A stretch of DNA of 7,465 nt from Nitriliruptoraceae bacterium (GTDB taxonomy: Bacteria > Actinomycetota > Nitriliruptoria > Nitriliruptorales > Nitriliruptoraceae): the NCBI GenBank assembly GCA_007125475.1, contig SLDB01000103.1:1-7465 (forward strand), given 5' to 3'. The stretch's first letter is position 1. Every line of letters starts with the position of its first letter. Of the stretch, positions 1 to 5,532 are shown in pieces. The notes under the pieces are model-generated. The model searched no databases. It worked only from the letters and a program-made list of their open reading frames with translations, and was not told the origin of the DNA. The translations under genes were made by a program, and so were the position numbers.

Positions 1-118
1 CTCCTCGTCCTCCGCAGGGGCCTCGTCGACCGGATCCTCCTCGTCGACCGGAGCTTCCTCTTCGGCCGGAGCTTCCTCGGCTGGCTCCTCTTCTTCGACC
101 GGATCCTCCTCCACCGGG
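1..118 (-). repeat. Imperfect repeats encoding the acidic Glu/Pro stalk of the kinase
   Basis: The segment is built from short related units such as cctcgtcgaccgga and cctcttcggccggagctt, repeated with variation. Read on the minus strand they give units like EEDPV, EEAPAE and EEDPVDEA. The array runs to the window edge and may continue past it. It encodes a low-complexity acidic spacer just outside the membrane helix of the kinase. Confidence 0.7.
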
Positions 119-1311
119 GTCTGGTCGCCGTTGTCCGCTTCGTCGCCCGGCACGCCGGTGTCGCCACCGAGCCAGGCGAACAGCAGCGCCAGTCCGACGA
201 CGGCGGCGAAACCCGCCGCGAGAAGGACCCGCCGCCGGTCGCGGCCCGCCCCGGCCGCAGCGGCGTTCCCCGCACCTCGGACCGACATGGCCCTCTGGGA
301 ACCGGCGGCGGTCGCCGTGGTCGCCGAAGGTGACGACCCGCCCCGCTCACCTGGCGCACCCATCCGGGTGGTGGGCTGCGAGGCCGCGTCCGCACCGGTG
401 ACGTCGAGGCGTCGGGTGGCGTCGACCCCACCGTCCCGGCCTGGCGGGGGTGGCAGCGGCGGAGATCCCGCTCGGGACGTCCCCGGACCGCCCGGGACCG
501 TGTCGTCGAGGAGCGCCCGCCGCATCGCCTCGGCGTCGGCGAACCGATCGGCTGGATCCTTGGCCAGGGCGCGTTCCACCGCGGCGGCGACGTGGGCCGG
601 TACCTGCGGCGCCCGCTCACGCAACGGTGGGATCGGGTCGAGGCGGTGAGCGAGCGCCACCGCCATCGCGGTGTCCCCGTCGAACGGCGCCGAGCCGGCC
701 AATGCCTCATAGAGCACGACACCGAGGGCGTAGATGTCACCGGCGGGGGACGCCGACGCGCCGGCGGCCTGCTCGGGGGCGAGGTAACGGGGGGTGCCGA
801 CCACGATGCCCCTGGTGGTGGTCACCCCCGTCGAGGCGGCGTCACGGACCTTGGCGATCCCGAAGTCGGCGAGCTTCACCCCGCCCTCATCGGGGAGGAG
901 GATGTTCGACGGCTTGACGTCACGATGCACCAGGCCGCGGACGTGCGCAGCGCGCAACGCGTCGAGGACGCGTGCGCCGATCTCGACCGCCTCGACGACC
1001 GGGAGCGACGCTTCGTCGCGGAGACGCTCCTGCAGGGTGCGCCCCTCGACGAGCTCCATGACGATGTAGGTGCGGCCGTCGTCCTCCCCCACGTCGTACA
1101 CCGCGACGGCGTTGGGGTGGTGCAGACGGGCGACGGCGCGGGCCTCGGTCAGGAGGCGTTGGTGGCTGGCGGCGTCGGCGAGGAGCTCGTCACGGACGAG
1201 TTTGACGGCCACCTGGCGGTCCAGGCGCCGGTCGTGGGCGGAGTAGACACGTGCCATCCCGCCCGAACCCAACAGCGGTCCGAGCTCGTAGCGGTCGGTG
1301 AGGACGGTCAT
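1..1311 (-). CDS. Membrane Ser/Thr protein kinase (PknB-like), 3' end outside window
   Basis: The minus strand is open from an ATG at 1311 to the window edge, giving 437 codons with no stop, so this is the N-terminal part of a longer protein. It is a Hanks-type Ser/Thr kinase that would phosphorylate cytoplasmic targets in response to an outside signal. Visible motifs are the glycine loop GSGGMARV (residues 15-22), the lysine in AVKL (K37), the alphaC glutamate E56, the catalytic loop HRDVKPSN (129-136), DFG (149-151), a Thr-rich activation loop (160-173) and APE (178-180). All catalytic residues are present. The kinase domain ends near 268, followed by a Pro/Gly/Ser-rich linker. A basic RDRRR then precedes one membrane helix at about 360-380. 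The outside part starts with an acidic Glu/Pro stalk. Any sensor domain (PASTA or other) would lie beyond the window. The Shine-Dalgarno is weak, but the start fits the family N-terminus MTVLTDRYELG. Confidence 0.95.
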   Translation of the reverse strand, partial: MTVLTDRYELGPLLGSGGMARVYSAHDRRLDRQVAVKLVRDELLADAASHQRLLTEARAVARLHHPNAVAVYDVGEDDGRTYIVMELVEGRTLQERLRDEASLPVVEAVEIGARVLDALRAAHVRGLVHRDVKPSNILLPDEGGVKLADFGIAKVRDAASTGVTTTRGIVVGTPRYLAPEQAAGASASPAGDIYALGVVLYEALAGSAPFDGDTAMAVALAHRLDPIPPLRERAPQVPAHVAAAVERALAKDPADRFADAEAMRRALLDDTVPGGPGTSRAGSPPLPPPPGRDGGVDATRRLDVTGADAASQPTTRMGAPGERGGSSPSATTATAAGSQRAMSVRGAGNAAAAGAGRDRRRVLLAAGFAAVVGLALLFAWLGGDTGVPGDEADNGDQTPVEEDPVEEEEPAEEAPAEEEAPVDEEDPVDEAPAEDEE

Positions 1312-1339
1312 CGTCGGATCCGGACGGGGTCAGGCCGCA

Positions 1340-1345
1340 AGTGTA
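1340..1345 (-). promoter_or_regulatory. Possible -10 element of the kinase gene
   Basis: On the minus strand the hexamer TACACT fits the actinobacterial -10 pattern TANNNT. A transcript from it would start about 20 bases before the kinase ATG. No convincing -35 box is seen at the expected distance, so this is weak. Confidence 0.25.
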
Positions 1346-1494
1346 AGCAGCGGGCCAGGACGGACCGGTTGGCCGGACGACGGGCCAGCTCGCCACCTGC
1401 GTGCGCACATCGCGGCGAGGTGTGCACCAAACCCGGTGACCGCAATGCCCGCATGGTCTCCGGCGTCCTTGTGCGTGCCGGGGGTGGGAGACAC

Positions 1495-1508
1495 GCCCCG
1501 ACCGGGGC
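1495..1508 (+). other. Small hairpin upstream of the secreted-protein gene
   Basis: The arms gcccc and ggggc are separated by the four bases gacc, 44 bases before the ATG at 1553. It could lie in the leader of that gene. Such short GC stems are common by chance at this base composition. Confidence 0.25.
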
Positions 1509-1540
1509 CGCACCAGCCCCCGCAACACGCACCTGTGGCA

Positions 1541-1546
1541 AAGGAG
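1541..1546 (+). promoter_or_regulatory. Ribosome binding site fixing the start at 1553
   Basis: AAGGAG lies six bases before the ATG at 1553. This strong Shine-Dalgarno, together with the signal peptide that starts exactly there, rules out the longer in-frame reading that begins further upstream. Confidence 0.85.
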
Positions 1547-1552
1547 ACACTC

Positions 1553-1822
1553 ATGCGACGGATCTTCGTACTCCTCAGCGCGACGCTGCTGATGCTGGCC
1601 ATGACGATGGTCCCCGCCACCGCGATGCAACCCGCCGGCGAGCCCGCCCAGCACCTGTTCACCTGCGTCGACGGCAGCCCGATCCCCGGCCACCCCGGCG
1701 CTGTCGGCGACGACGGCGGGATCATTCACGCCGCATTGCTGGAGGCGACCGGCGAGCCCGAGGACCAGCCGACGGCGTGGAACGCGGTGAAGCACGCCGG
1801 CCCGATCGAGAGCAGCTGCTAG
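1553..1822 (+). CDS. Small secreted protein of unknown function
   Basis: This encodes 89 residues that I do not recognise as a named family. Residues 1-24 form a clear Sec signal peptide: basic MRR, a hydrophobic core rich in Leu and Met, and an ATA signal peptidase site, so the mature protein is about 65 residues outside the cell. The mature part has two cysteines, C38 and the very last residue C89, which could form one disulfide closing the chain. It is acidic and rich in Pro and Gly, with one Trp (W76). There is no lipobox, so it is not a lipoprotein. The gene stands alone, divergent from the kinase across 241 bases and followed by a hairpin. An exported signal or ligand role near the kinase is possible but only inferred from position. 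Confidence 0.8.
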   Translation: MRRIFVLLSATLLMLAMTMVPATAMQPAGEPAQHLFTCVDGSPIPGHPGAVGDDGGIIHAALLEATGEPEDQPTAWNAVKHAGPIESSC

Positions 1823-1833
1823 CGGGCCACCAG

Positions 1834-1866
1834 GCCGCAGCGCCGTGACAGCCGCGGCGCTGCGGC
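1834..1866 (+). terminator. Perfect 12-bp hairpin after the secreted-protein gene
   Basis: The arms gccgcagcgccg (1834-1845) and cggcgctgcggc (1855-1866) are exact reverse complements around a nine-base loop. The structure starts 11 bases after the stop codon at 1820-1822. There is no T-tract, which is usual for terminators in high-GC actinobacteria. The right arm is followed by further copies of gctgcggc, so alternative pairings exist. Confidence 0.6.
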
Positions 1867-1921
1867 GCTGCGGCGCAGCGAGCCGTGACCGGGGAGGCCG
1901 GGGCGGATCACACCCCGACGG

Positions 1922-1927
1922 TAGGGT
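1922..1927 (+). promoter_or_regulatory. Possible -10 element of the alcohol dehydrogenase-like gene
   Basis: TAGGGT fits TANNNT. If it is used, transcription would begin near 1934, which excludes the upstream GTG at 1885 and supports a start at 1957 or 1975. No good -35 box is visible. Confidence 0.25.
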
Positions 1928-1974
1928 ACCGCGGGGTGGGCACCGGCCGTCGCGGGATGGCATCATCGTCGGCG

Positions 1975-3126
1975 ATGAGCAGCGAGGTTCTCGGCGAGTA
2001 CACCGGCGCACGGCAGCGGGTCGTGTTCGGCGTGGGTTCACGTTCCCGGCTGGGCGACGAACTCGTGGCGCTCGAGGTGGACCGGGCGCTGCTGGTCACC
2101 GGCCCGACGGTGGCGGCCTCCGGGCTCGTCGACGAGGTGCTGGCACACACCGGCCGGGTCGCGGTGACCGTGTGCGACGGCTCGCGGGAGCACGTGCCGC
2201 ACTCGGCGGTCCTCGCCGCGATCGAGGCGGCCCGTCGCGCCGACGTCGACGCGGTGATCAGCCTGGGTGGGAGCAGCCCGGTGGGGGTCGCGAAGGCGGT
2301 CGCGCTCGGTCTCGCCGATCCGGGGTTCGCCGACGGCTCACGGCCGCTGAGCGAGCCGGCGGACACCCCGATGCCGCCGGTGGTGGCGGTGACGACGACG
2401 TTGTCGCAGTCGGAATTCACCCACATCGTCGGCACCAGCGACGACGTCACCGGCGAGAAGCGGCTGCACGCCGACCACGGCCTGCTGCCCCGACTGGTCG
2501 TCCTCGACGGTGAGCTGGCGGTACCGACCCCGCACCGGCTGTGGGCGTCGACCGGGGTCAAGGCGCTGGACTCCGGCGTCGGCGGGCACGTCCAGCAGGT
2601 CCCCCAGCTGTTCCGGGACCCGGTGAACATCGCCGCCGTCGGCGAGCTGGTCCGGTTGCTTCAGGCGCTGGCCGACGGCGAGGACGGGGTGGACGCGCGC
2701 CAACGGCTGCAGGTGGCGGCGTGGATGGCGATGTTCCCGCGGTTCCAACTCCCGACGACCCGTCCGAACCCGCCGGGGATGGGGTGGTTCGGGGCGGCGG
2801 CCCGGCACCAGCTCGGCGGCGCGACCCGGGTACCGCACGGCGAGCTGGGTGGGGTGCTGCTGCCTGCGGCGATCGCCTTCCACCGCGGTGAGGAGGGCGC
2901 CGGGGGTCGGCTGGCCGAGCTCGCCGCGCCGCTGGGGTTGGACCCGGCCGGGTTGGCCGAGCGGGCACGGGCGCTGGTGGCCGCTCTGGGGCTGCCGACG
3001 ACGCTCGGTGAGCTGGGAATCCGAGCCGAGCAGGTCGACTCGGTGGTGGACGCGATCCTGCGCGAGCAGCCGTCGCTCGCCGACCGGCGCGACGAGGTGG
3101 AAGCGGCGCTGGCGTCGGTGACCTGA
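1975..3126 (+). CDS. Iron-containing alcohol dehydrogenase / maleylacetate reductase family protein
   Basis: The 383-residue product is close to the family length. The N-terminal half is a nucleotide-binding domain with the NAD(P)-binding loop GGSSPVGVAKAV (98-109) and the strand-turn TTLSQSEFTH (141-150), which matches the TT.AGSE segment of maleylacetate reductases. The C-terminal half is helical and carries RHQLGGATRVPHGELGGVLL (277-296), whose two histidines (H278, H288) correspond to the family's last two metal ligands. The segment that normally supplies Asp and the first His reads STGVKALDSGVG (192-203): at the classical Asp and His positions it has Lys196 and Ser200, with Asp199 and His205 nearby. 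Substrate and metal dependence are therefore open. In-frame starts at 1885 (GTG) and 1957 (ATG) exist; I chose 1975 because homology begins just after it, but no strong Shine-Dalgarno decides. It is convergent with the next gene. Confidence 0.85.
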   Translation: MSSEVLGEYTGARQRVVFGVGSRSRLGDELVALEVDRALLVTGPTVAASGLVDEVLAHTGRVAVTVCDGSREHVPHSAVLAAIEAARRADVDAVISLGGSSPVGVAKAVALGLADPGFADGSRPLSEPADTPMPPVVAVTTTLSQSEFTHIVGTSDDVTGEKRLHADHGLLPRLVVLDGELAVPTPHRLWASTGVKALDSGVGGHVQQVPQLFRDPVNIAAVGELVRLLQALADGEDGVDARQRLQVAAWMAMFPRFQLPTTRPNPPGMGWFGAAARHQLGGATRVPHGELGGVLLPAAIAFHRGEEGAGGRLAELAAPLGLDPAGLAERARALVAALGLPTTLGELGIRAEQVDSVVDAILREQPSLADRRDEVEAALASVT

Positions 3127-3247
3127 ACCGGGGGGTGCCGGTGAGTCCGTGCGAGGTGACCGGCGATGCCCAGCCTGGCTGGACGCCGAGGCGGTCCGGC
3201 GCCGCCGTGCCGGGAAGCGGTGACGCCAGCCGCCACGTCGCCACGCG
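3127..3247. other. Gap between convergent genes with small hairpins
   Basis: This 121-base gap separates two convergent stop codons. It holds several short dyads, for example ccagc-ctg-gctgg (3170-3182) and gccggt/accggc (3137-3142 and 3159-3164). One of them may act as a two-way terminator, but none is long enough to call. No gene is supported here. Confidence 0.35.
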
Positions 3248-4303
3248 TCAACGTGCGGCGCTCAGGGCGGGCAGGACGGTGTCGGCGAACACCTCGACGA
3301 TGCGGGTCGGGAGGGTGTAGGTGTCGGGGGTCATCAGGTAGACGTCCTGGATGCCGCGTGCGGTGAGCCCGGTGAGCTTGTCGACGGCGTCGTCGGCGGT
3401 CCCGATCACCCCGAGCGCGTCGCAGACCTCGGCGAGGAGGTCGTCGGAGATGAACGCGGTCGCCCGTGCGGCGGCCTCGGCGTCCTCGGCGTGGACGATG
3501 TCGGGGTACAGCGCGAACAGCTCGTCAGGGAGGCTCTCCCGGGCGGGGACGTCGATCCCGGCGCGACGCAGCCACTCGGCCCGGTAGTCGTCGGCGATCC
3601 ACTGGGCGCAGACGGGGCGGGCCGCCTCGCGGGCGGCCGTACGGTCGTCGTCGACGATGGTGCGCACGTACAACACGACGTCGATCGAACCGGGGTCGCG
3701 GCCGGCACGCTCGGCCCCGGTGGCGACGTGCTCGAGGGCCCGGTCGACCATCGACGGGTGCAGGCCGGGGGCCAGCAGCACCCCGTCACCGACCTCGCCG
3801 GCGACCTCGAGCATCCTCGGGCCGGTGGCCGCGACGTACACCGGCGGGCGCCGGTCGGGGGCGAACGCCAACCGGCTGCGGGTGCCTTCGAACGCGACCT
3901 CCTCACCGGCCAGCAACGCCTGGTAGCGGGTGATCTCGGTGCGCATCGTGTGCACGGTCGCCGGTGGCAGACCGATGGTGGCCGTCGAGCTGTACCCACT
4001 GCCGACGACGAACACGGTCCGGCCCGGGGCGGACTCGGCGACGGTGGCCGAGGCCCCGGCCAGCACCGACACGTGCCGGGTCACCGGGTTCAGCACCGAG
4101 GTCCACAAGCCGAGGTGGTCGGTGGCGCCTGCGGCGGCGGTGAGCGTGGCGAACACGTCGCGGGTGACCAGCTGGCTGTCCAGCAGCCCGGCGAACGCGA
4201 ACCCGGCGTCCTCGACCTCGCCGAGGAACGTCGCGACCTCGGTGACCGGCCGGCACGCCGGAACCCGGATCCCGACGTTCAGCCGTCCGTCGGTAGGTGC
4301 CAT
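3248..4303 (-). CDS. LLM-class (luciferase-like, probably F420-dependent) oxidoreductase
   Basis: The 351-residue product has the length and pattern of single-domain luciferase-like TIM-barrel enzymes that use coenzyme F420 or FMN. Recognisable pieces are GIRVPA at the first strand (11-16), TSVLNPVTRH (68-77), the phosphate-binding-type loop VGSGYSSTATIGL (100-112), PVYVAATGPRMLEVAGEVGDG (154-174) and a C-terminal GTADDAVDKL (301-310). The pattern is closest to methylenetetrahydromethanopterin-reductase-like LLM proteins; the substrate cannot be told. The start at 4303 has AGGAGG (4310-4315) six bases upstream. An ATG directly before it at 4306 is possible but too close to that site. The reading frame stays open to a TTG at 4510, but that extension only translates a degenerate DNA repeat. 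The gene follows the transglycosylase in the same direction after a 326-base gap, so it probably has its own promoter. Confidence 0.9.
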   Translation of the reverse strand: MAPTDGRLNVGIRVPACRPVTEVATFLGEVEDAGFAFAGLLDSQLVTRDVFATLTAAAGATDHLGLWTSVLNPVTRHVSVLAGASATVAESAPGRTVFVVGSGYSSTATIGLPPATVHTMRTEITRYQALLAGEEVAFEGTRSRLAFAPDRRPPVYVAATGPRMLEVAGEVGDGVLLAPGLHPSMVDRALEHVATGAERAGRDPGSIDVVLYVRTIVDDDRTAAREAARPVCAQWIADDYRAEWLRRAGIDVPARESLPDELFALYPDIVHAEDAEAAARATAFISDDLLAEVCDALGVIGTADDAVDKLTGLTARGIQDVYLMTPDTYTLPTRIVEVFADTVLPALSAAR

Positions 4304-4309
4304 CATCGT

Positions 4310-4315
4310 CCTCCT
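4310..4315 (-). promoter_or_regulatory. Ribosome binding site fixing the LLM start at 4303
   Basis: AGGAGG on the minus strand lies six bases before the ATG at 4303 and three before the ATG at 4306. It argues against the much longer reading through the upstream repeats. Confidence 0.85.
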
Positions 4316-4328
4316 CGGCGCTCTCCGC

Positions 4329-4488
4329 CGGACCCGCGTCCTCCACGGTCTTCGCCGTTCGGGCAGCCTGCACCGCGCCGTCGCCGTGGGACCGGCGTGC
4401 TCCGCGGCCGTCACCATCGGACCGCCGTGCTCCGCGGCCGGCGCCGTCGGACCGGCGTGCTCCGCGGCCGTCGCCGTCGGACCGGCTG
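4329..4488. repeat. Degenerate 30-bp tandem repeat array upstream of the LLM gene
   Basis: Three near-identical 30-bp units lie at 4380-4409, 4410-4439 and 4440-4469, each ending in gtgctccgcggcc, followed by a partial fourth unit to 4488. To the left, 4330-4363 matches the unit with about five changes, and 4360-4391 is a further diverged copy that is about two bases short. That length change breaks the ten-residue repeat in the minus reading frame, so the array is probably not coding. Each full unit contains the palindrome ccgcgg. The array ends about 15 bases before the LLM ribosome binding site. Confidence 0.8.
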
Positions 4489-4523
4489 TCGCGCCGGTGT
4501 CACCAGCCAAGCACGCGAAGCCT

Positions 4524-4611
4524 GCTGACGGCAGGGTGGGTGCGTGACAACACGCTCAGTGCATGACAACACGCTCAGTGCGTGACTCCACGATGGATCC
4601 GTGACGTCATG
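4524..4611. repeat. 19-bp-phased array of short dyads (TGACNNCA core)
   Basis: Five 12-base elements begin at 4524, 4543, 4562, 4581 and 4600, exactly 19 bases apart. They read gctgacggcagg, cgtgacaacacg, catgacaacacg, cgtgactccacg and cgtgacgtcatg. All share TGAC-NN-CA, and the last four fit CRTG-N4-CAYG, a small inverted repeat. The second and third copies are identical over almost the whole 19-bp unit (4541-4559 and 4560-4578); the flanks of the others have diverged. The array lies between the transglycosylase stop and the LLM gene and looks like a multi-site protein-binding region. Confidence 0.75.
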
Positions 4612-4629
4612 GACGTCGAGACACCCCGG

Positions 4630-5304
4630 TCAGCGGAAGCGTTCGCGCAGGGCGAGGACGTTGTCGATGTAGCGCTCGGTGGACGGGTACATCCCGTTCG
4701 CACGCACCGACCCGATCCCCTGGTAGTACCCGGCCAATGTCCGCTCGACGTCGCCGTCGGTGAGCTCCCAGAGATGTTGGAGGAACACCACGCCGGCGGT
4801 CACGTTGTCCCGCGGATCGTCGAGGTCGAGGCTCCGTCCGTGGAGTCGGGAGACGAAGCGGCCCGTCTCCGGCATGACCTGCATGATCCCGACCGCGCCG
4901 GCGTGGGAGACCCGGTGGTTGTTCCACCCGGACTCCTGCCAGGCGATCGCCTTGACGAACGCCGGGCTCCAGCCGTGCTCACCGGCGACGTCGGCGATGA
5001 GCTCACCGATGCTGTCCCGCTCGGCGGCCAGGCCCGACACGGTGTCGGTCTGCGGCAGGGCGAGACGGGTGCCGGCATGGACGTGGTCGGGATCGGTGAG
5101 GCCGTTGATCCGGGCGAGCTCGGCGACGGACGTTCCCTCGCGTGCGGCGATCCCCGAGAGCGTGTCGCCCGGTCGGACGTCGTACGAACTTGCTGCCGCA
5201 CCGGAGGTCAGGGCGAACACCGCCGCCACCGTGGTGACCGCTCTCGCGACGGTCGGTGAACGGTCCGCGGCAGCTGTGCCCACCGGACTCCGTCCTCGCC
5301 ACAT
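4630..5304 (-). CDS. Secreted LysM-SLT lytic transglycosylase
   Basis: The 224-residue product cleaves the glycan strands of peptidoglycan outside the membrane. Residues 1-38 form a signal peptide with a long polar N-region, a hydrophobic core (about 22-34) and an AAA cleavage site. A LysM domain follows (about 40-84: YDVRPGDTLSGIAAREGTSV, then a conserved INGL and LALP), binding N-acetylglucosamine chains. The SLT catalytic domain (about 95-224) has the catalytic glutamate in AIAWQESGWN (E124), GIMQVMPETG (139-148), and the late motif AGYYQGIGSVRANGMYP followed by a Tyr-containing helix. All key residues are present. The start at 5304 is chosen from the signal peptide; the upstream cggggg is only a fair ribosome binding site. 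The frame stays open far upstream to 6162, but that stretch is antisense to the divergent SPOR-like gene and is rejected. Confidence 0.93.
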   Translation of the reverse strand: MWRGRSPVGTAAADRSPTVARAVTTVAAVFALTSGAAASSYDVRPGDTLSGIAAREGTSVAELARINGLTDPDHVHAGTRLALPQTDTVSGLAAERDSIGELIADVAGEHGWSPAFVKAIAWQESGWNNHRVSHAGAVGIMQVMPETGRFVSRLHGRSLDLDDPRDNVTAGVVFLQHLWELTDGDVERTLAGYYQGIGSVRANGMYPSTERYIDNVLALRERFR

Positions 5305-5361
5305 GGCACCCCCGATGTTGGACGTGTCCCGTACTGTGCCTGCAGTTCGCTCTCGTGCCAG

Positions 5362-5375
5362 TGGCCGATCGGCCA
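5362..5375. promoter_or_regulatory. 14-bp perfect palindrome between two divergent envelope genes
   Basis: tggccgatcggcca is a perfect dyad. It is flanked by ccag (5358-5361) and ctgg (5377-5380), extending the symmetry with a single unpaired base. It lies 57 bases upstream of the transglycosylase start and 157 upstream of the SPOR-like gene, a typical place for an operator controlling one or both. Confidence 0.5.
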
Positions 5376-5411
5376 TCTGGGAACGACCTGCACCACCGAC
5401 ACTCACCCGCA

Positions 5412-5439
5412 CACCCCGCCGGCGAGACCGGACGGGGTG
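5412..5439. other. Inverted repeat in the divergent region
   Basis: The arms caccccg (5412-5418) and cggggtg (5433-5439) are separated by 14 bases. It lies between the palindrome and the start at 5533 and could be an operator or a leader stem. Chance formation in GC-rich DNA is quite possible. Confidence 0.3.
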
Positions 5440-5522
5440 GGTGGGTGCTGCCGGGTCCGTACGGTCCAACGGAGCCGGAGGCACCTGCGAGTTCGACGCG
5501 GGCACGGTCCGCGCCACGGTAC

Positions 5523-5528
5523 GGAGGT
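5523..5528 (+). promoter_or_regulatory. Ribosome binding site fixing the start at 5533
   Basis: GGAGGT lies four bases before the ATG at 5533. This favours 5533 over the upstream in-frame ATG at 5437, whose extra residues are Arg-rich and lack any match to a membrane-protein N-terminus. Confidence 0.75.
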
Positions 5529-5532
5529 GCGT

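Larger units (their letters stand above)
4304..4629. other. 326-base non-coding gap with two repeat arrays
   Basis: The gap lies between the stop of the transglycosylase gene and the start of the LLM gene, both on the minus strand. It contains the 30-bp tandem array near the LLM gene and the 19-bp-phased dyads near the transglycosylase. On the minus strand the phased repeats contain TTGTCA, similar to a -35 box, twice, but no matching -10 is seen. No small gene with a ribosome binding site was found. Confidence 0.6.

Noticed and set aside
592..1848. A 418-residue open frame on the plus strand
   Set aside because: It is antisense to the kinase, whose catalytic motifs are complete, and it runs through the small secreted gene in another frame. 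It is a by-product of high GC.
1885..1974. Longer start (GTG 1885) for the dehydrogenase-like protein
   Set aside because: The extra 30 residues show no family similarity and have no Shine-Dalgarno. The ATG at 1957 remains a possible alternative.
2558..3251. Open frames on the minus strand under the dehydrogenase-like gene
   Set aside because: Two overlapping Pro/Arg/Ala-rich frames with no domain pattern; the sense strand encodes a recognisable enzyme.
3135..3366. Small plus-strand frames in and after the convergent gap
   Set aside because: No ribosome binding site, Arg-rich composition, and they run antisense into the LLM gene.
4304..4510. N-terminal extension of the LLM protein with ten-residue repeats
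   Set aside because: It would begin at TTG, it loses the repeat frame at a shorter copy near 4360-4391, and a strong ribosome binding site sits right before 4303.
4329..4611. CRISPR array
   Set aside because: The repeats are direct tandem copies without unique spacers of constant length, and there are no cas genes.
4524..4611. Plasmid replication origin with iterons
   Set aside because: The phased repeats resemble iterons, but no replication initiator, partition genes or AT-rich melting segment lies in the window.
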